From: Candidatus Melainabacteria bacterium
GTDB lineage: Bacteria; Cyanobacteriota; Vampirovibrionia; Vampirovibrionales; Vampirovibrionaceae
Direction: 5' to 3'
Length of the DNA: 64,000 nt
Assembly: GCA_902168245.1 (NCBI GenBank)
Contig: CABHPA010000048.1
Coordinates: 18,696 to 82,695 of the forward strand
Below, piece by piece: positions 61,141 to 64,000 of this stretch; within the stretch, counting starts at the first letter, position 1; every line of letters begins with the position of its first letter. The notes under the pieces are model-generated. The model was not told where the DNA came from. It worked only from the letters and a program-made list of their open reading frames with translations, and made no database searches. The translations under genes were made by a program, and so were the position numbers.

Positions 61141-62913
61141 TTATTTTACCCCGCTTTCGATTTGAGGATTATTCTTTAACTGTTCAGGGCTGAGAGGCGC
61201 GCCTTTGGACTGGTTCAGGCTAGGCAGCTCCAGGCTGTTCTGGCTTGCCGCGCCCGGATTGATCATGTTTTGGCTATTGGGTTTTACCAGCACGGGGCTG
61301 AGGCTGACCGGGTTAGGCTGCCCTGGGTTCAACTGGCTTGGGGTCAGGGTGGTAGGATAGACCTGCTCCCCGGTGGTTGCGGGCTGCGCTGATTCCGGCT
61401 GGATTCCTGAGTGGGCCGGATCCAGGTGCAGGCTTTGGTATTGATGAACCAATGACATAAAAGGTTGCAGTGAGCCTTTGGATTCCGAGCAGCCGAGATA
61501 GGCGGACCAGACCCCCAGCTTTGCCAGCGAATCGTCCACCTCGGCTTGGGTGAGAACCTTCTGGGCTTCAGCCACGTCCACCAAAGTTGCAAGACCTGCC
61601 CTGTATCGTTGGGTTACCTGTAAATTCGCCATTTTGGCGGCTTCAACCTGAATCGGCGTATGCTCGGCGATCGCCGTAGCCGATTCGGTCAGGGCCACGG
61701 ATTGAGCATCCGCCGTTTTAAGCTGCTCAATCAGTTCGTCATACTTGGCTTTTTCCGCATCGATATTGGCTTGTGCCACCTTGTCCTTCGCATGGGCGTC
61801 GAATATGTCGGAAGGCGTCCAGTTTACGGTCATTGCCAATGCAAAATTCATCATGTTGGGATAAGTGCCTTTCAGGCCGCCCAGGTATTTTTCCTGATCC
61901 CCAAAACCGCTGCCCCGGCTCATAATGCCTCCCAGCACATTCAGTTTTGGCAGGAATGATTTGGATAGCGCCGCTTTTTCCTCCCTAATTTGCTGAATGG
62001 TGGCAACTTCAGCCTGAACCGCAGGGTGGCTGACAATGTCCAGGTTAATCGGCTTGCGCTCCGGTGGGGACGTTAAAAACGGTTCGGCGTCTATGCTGAT
62101 TTCTTCCCCGGCCATGCCCAGCGTATGCGCCAGTTGAATCAACCCTAGTTTTGCCTGCTGTCTTGCCTGAATCAACCGGGTCTCCGACTGGGCCACGTCG
62201 GCCAGCGCGCGGGATTGATCGGCGCCGGGCCTCAGGCCGCTTTTGACTAGGGTCGATACAATGGTTAACAGTACCCTGAAGCGTTTAAAATCGGCTTCAG
62301 CCGTTTTAACCAGGCTTTGGGCCGTAACTGCCTGCAAAAAAGCGTTAGCGGTAGCCGCCACTACGTCAAATTCAGTTAACTTCTGGTTTGTCTGGGCTAC
62401 GCTCTCGCCGGTTTTTGCGGCGGTCAGCCTGGCTTTTCGGTAGCCGAAGTCATAGACTGTCCAACTGTTGACAAGGCCGCCGTAGTTGCCAAATCCTGTT
62501 TGCCAGTTTTGGGAGCTGTGGCCGCCAGCCACGGGTAATAAGCCGGGCATGGGAAAAAAGAGTCCTGTTTGCTGGTTGGCGGTGGCCCAGTTGTTTTGCC
62601 AGAAAAAATCGCTTCTGGGCATATAGGCGACTTTGGCGACATCGACTTGCCCTTGGGCTGCCGCTATTTGGGCTGCCGCCACCCGAATGGACGGGTAATG
62701 GCTGGTTGCGATGGCAATGGCCGCTTCTAATGTTAATGGGGAACTGACCGTTACTTTTGACTGCAGGACAGGCGCTTCTTTTGGGGCGGGGGATGTCTGC
62801 TCCGTCGGGGCGGCGCTGGATGCCGAAGGGGCTTTCTCCGCATGGGCGGTGGTGGGCTGTAGTATTAAAAGGGCGCATAAAAACGCCACGACAGTACTGT
62901 GTACGTTCGTCAT
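61141..62913 (-). CDS. TolC-family outer-membrane channel with extended C-terminus
   Basis: 590 residues from ATG 62913 (AAGG upstream; the frame is open to 62949). Signal peptide VAFLCALLILQPTTAHA. After a Ser/Pro/Ala linker, two outer-membrane-efflux-protein repeats: LTLEAAIAIATSHYPSIRVA and the helices through about residue 470 (NLQVTQRYRAGLATLVDVAE). From about 500 to the end it is Pro/Asn/Gln/Ser rich (QLNPGQPNPVSLSPVLVKPN), an unusual extension for TolC. It forms the outer-membrane duct of the RND system encoded next. A short Lys/His-free N-terminal linker is also atypical. Confidence 0.88.
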   Translation of the reverse strand: MTNVHSTVVAFLCALLILQPTTAHAEKAPSASSAAPTEQTSPAPKEAPVLQSKVTVSSPLTLEAAIAIATSHYPSIRVAAAQIAAAQGQVDVAKVAYMPRSDFFWQNNWATANQQTGLFFPMPGLLPVAGGHSSQNWQTGFGNYGGLVNSWTVYDFGYRKARLTAAKTGESVAQTNQKLTEFDVVAATANAFLQAVTAQSLVKTAEADFKRFRVLLTIVSTLVKSGLRPGADQSRALADVAQSETRLIQARQQAKLGLIQLAHTLGMAGEEISIDAEPFLTSPPERKPINLDIVSHPAVQAEVATIQQIREEKAALSKSFLPKLNVLGGIMSRGSGFGDQEKYLGGLKGTYPNMMNFALAMTVNWTPSDIFDAHAKDKVAQANIDAEKAKYDELIEQLKTADAQSVALTESATAIAEHTPIQVEAAKMANLQVTQRYRAGLATLVDVAEAQKVLTQAEVDDSLAKLGVWSAYLGCSESKGSLQPFMSLVHQYQSLHLDPAHSGIQPESAQPATTGEQVYPTTLTPSQLNPGQPNPVSLSPVLVKPNSQNMINPGAASQNSLELPSLNQSKGAPLSPEQLKNNPQIESGVK

Positions 62914-62979
62914 TGAATGTGCCTTTATTAGAATTAATTTCGGAATCATCCCTTAGTGTACTAAATTCCACACCTCTGC

Positions 62980-63036
62980 TATAATGGATTTCAAATAAAA
63001 AGCCCCTGCATTCGTAGTGCGAAGGGCTGAATTTTT
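62980..63036 (+). promoter_or_regulatory. Promoter and leader hairpin ahead of a small gene
   Basis: TATAAT at 62980-62985 has no strong -35. Shortly after, AGCCC and GGGCT (about 63001-63028) form a stem with an inner TTCG/CGAA pair, followed by ATTTTT, so it resembles a leader terminator upstream of the gene at 63063. Confidence 0.4.
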
Positions 63037-63062
63037 ATCTGATTTTGGAGGCATTATAGCAC

Positions 63063-63257
63063 ATGGCTAATAAGCGTGAACCAGAGCGGCAGAATTTAAA
63101 CCAAGGTCAACGGCCCCAACCCAGTGTCCCAGCTAAACGGTCGACAACTGATCATGCAATTCCTCGTCCATCAGCTAATAATCAGGGTAGTGGCACCACC
63201 CCTAATCCGCCTAATCCGAGTAGTCCCCCTGTTACCCGTGGCCGTAGCAACAGTTAG
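63063..63257 (+). CDS. Small Pro/Asn/Gln-rich basic protein (64 residues)
   Basis: MANKREPERQNLNQGQRPQP onward, low complexity with Pro, Asn, Gln, Ser and Arg, ending TRGRSNS; probably disordered. GGAGG lies 11 bases before the ATG. Its stop codon overlaps that of the convergent gene (63254-63257). Not recognised. Confidence 0.4.
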   Translation: MANKREPERQNLNQGQRPQPSVPAKRSTTDHAIPRPSANNQGSGTTPNPPNPSSPPVTRGRSNS

Positions 63258-63730
63258 CGGGTAAAGGCAATCATCAATATTGCCACTACCGGGAAACAAA
63301 AGATTAATACCAACCCCCAATGCACAAATTGTGCTTTGCGTTGGTTCGTTCTGTTGTTTTGCGAAATTCTAGCCTGATAATCCCAGATTTCATTAAACAT
63401 CAGGAATCTTAAATCTTGATTACATGCTTGCGTAGTCAAGATATTTTCCGGCGTGTTACCTTGAACCCGGTATTGCTTAGGCCAGATGCCAAACAAAAAC
63501 AGGACATTAGCAAGCGTATAAATTACCGCACCAATCAGAGAAACATTGACAGTAAGATGTTGACCCCAGAAGCCTAACTTCGGAGAGTATTGAAACGCTA
63601 CCACCCCAATCAAGCCGGTAACAATTGTAGCCAGAATACCGACAATGACGTGGCTTTTACTATCAAGTTGCTCTGCGGCTTCTAAGGTTGCGGCTAGATA
63701 ATCCTTAACCTCAGCCAGTATAAACCCCAT
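63254..63730 (-). CDS. Three-span membrane protein resembling SLATT/Pycsar-type effectors
   Basis: 158 residues. An N-terminal amphipathic helix (AEVKDYLAATLEAAEQLDSK) leads to TM1 (SHVIVGILATIVTGLIGVVAF), TM2 (LIGAVIYTLANVLFLFGIW), a cytoplasmic helical part (FLMFNEIWDYQARISQNNRT-NQRKA) and TM3 (WGLVLIFCFPVVAILMIAF). The D-x-K-x(n)-gly-rich TM1, TM pair, N-x-x-N-x-x-KA helix and final TM are shared with small membrane effectors (SLATT and Pycsar types) that act in antiphage defence. No nucleotide cyclase is visible here, so the role is unproven. A transposase gene end lies directly upstream of its ATG. Confidence 0.5.
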   Translation of the reverse strand: MGFILAEVKDYLAATLEAAEQLDSKSHVIVGILATIVTGLIGVVAFQYSPKLGFWGQHLTVNVSLIGAVIYTLANVLFLFGIWPKQYRVQGNTPENILTTQACNQDLRFLMFNEIWDYQARISQNNRTNQRKAQFVHWGLVLIFCFPVVAILMIAFTR

Positions 63731-63791
63731 TTTAGGCTCATCTACTATTGTAAAGTCCTGAATATCGGCATGGATGGACTTTGTACACTCA

Positions 63792-64000
63792 TTACGCTAT
63801 CACCGCTTGTTTTAACACTAAATCAAACATCCCGGTATTCTCTCTATTATTATAACGGAAGCAGAACTCGTTCACGTAGTCCTGCAAATGTTTCACTGAA
63901 ACGTGGTGGTAAATGCCAGTCACACCACGCTTAAGAGTGGCCCAAAAGCTCTCGATATTGTTGGTATGCACGATGCCTTGAGCAAAAGCTTCCTGGTGGT
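63792..64000 (-). CDS. IS1595/ISXO2-type transposase, C-terminal part, cut by window end
   Basis: 69 codons on the minus strand ending at TAA 63794-63792. The sequence [20 protein letters not shown], then [20 protein letters not shown] is the conserved C-terminal block of ISXO2-like DDE transposases (the N-x-x-E-S-x-x-x-x-K motif). The N-terminal part and the far end of the element lie outside the window. The IS right end probably lies near 63732-63760, next to the start codon of the membrane-protein gene. Confidence 0.82.
   Translation of the reverse strand, partial: HQEAFAQGIVHTNNIESFWATLKRGVTGIYHHVSVKHLQDYVNEFCFRYNNRENTGMFDLVLKQAVIA

Noticed and set aside
1..64000. CRISPR array, prophage or rRNA operon
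   Set aside because: No regularly spaced direct repeats, phage structural genes or rRNA sequence were seen.

Overview
The window reads as chromosome of a diderm (outer-membrane-bearing) bacterium with a mid-range GC content and the standard code (TAA, TAG and TGA all end genes). Outer-membrane machinery is plentiful: a Wza-like exporter, a TpsB transporter and a TolC-type channel. Several uncharacterised multi-membrane proteins carry an N-terminal Phe-Gly tag followed by a low-complexity linker. That style, with the overall gene mix, suggests a non-photosynthetic cyanobacterial relative (Vampirovibrionia/Melainabacteria). This placement is inference from sequence style, not a database result.

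Layout. 1-1047: end of folE2 and two 6-pyruvoyl-tetrahydropterin synthase paralogs. 1221-6806: a MerR-type HTH/coiled-coil protein, transaldolase, small proteins, a CBS-DUF1385 membrane fusion and the RseP site-2 protease. 6921-9196 (minus): a GT-C glycosyltransferase, a 62-residue protein and tRNA-Ser(UGA). 9433-24290 (plus): a roughly 15 kb exopolysaccharide locus (UDP-ManNAc dehydrogenase, Wza-like exporter, Wzc-like/WecG fusion, Wzy-like, Wzx-like, two GT4 enzymes, two CapK-like adenylate-forming enzymes, a VpsJ-like protein), closed by a convergent undecaprenyl-phosphate sugar transferase and followed by galE. 28031-34678: a secreted beta-helix protein and a divergent two-partner secretion locus whose exported adhesin (TpsA) is broken by a frameshift and an in-frame TGA while its transporter (TpsB) is open. 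34859-37576: pyruvate phosphate dikinase. 38008-40470: a BigR-type sulfide operon (persulfide-sensing repressor, rhodanese, persulfide dioxygenase, TauE exporter). 40574-49604: small membrane proteins, a thioesterase, secreted and membrane proteins of unknown role, a second beta-helix protein and endonuclease V. 49717-51420: a probable frameshift gene and a globin/Crp-Fnr pair with a TTGAC-N4-GTCAA box. 51557-55236 (minus): ankyrin protein, amino-acid permease and two overlapping membrane-protein genes. 55240-56600: an AT-rich island with a decayed cheY. 56682-62913 (minus): an RND efflux operon (TolC, RND, adaptor). 63063-64000: a small protein, a membrane protein resembling SLATT/Pycsar effectors, and the 3' end of an IS1595/ISXO2-type transposase running off the window.

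The most unusual items are: the Wzc-WecG fusion joined across a run of nine A residues, where one extra A gives an immediate stop; a prfB-like CTT TGA +1 shift site in a small gene; the doubly interrupted TpsA; the two PTPS paralogs, one lacking the catalytic His; and the decayed cheY in an AT-rich island beside a gene with an IS end at its start codon.
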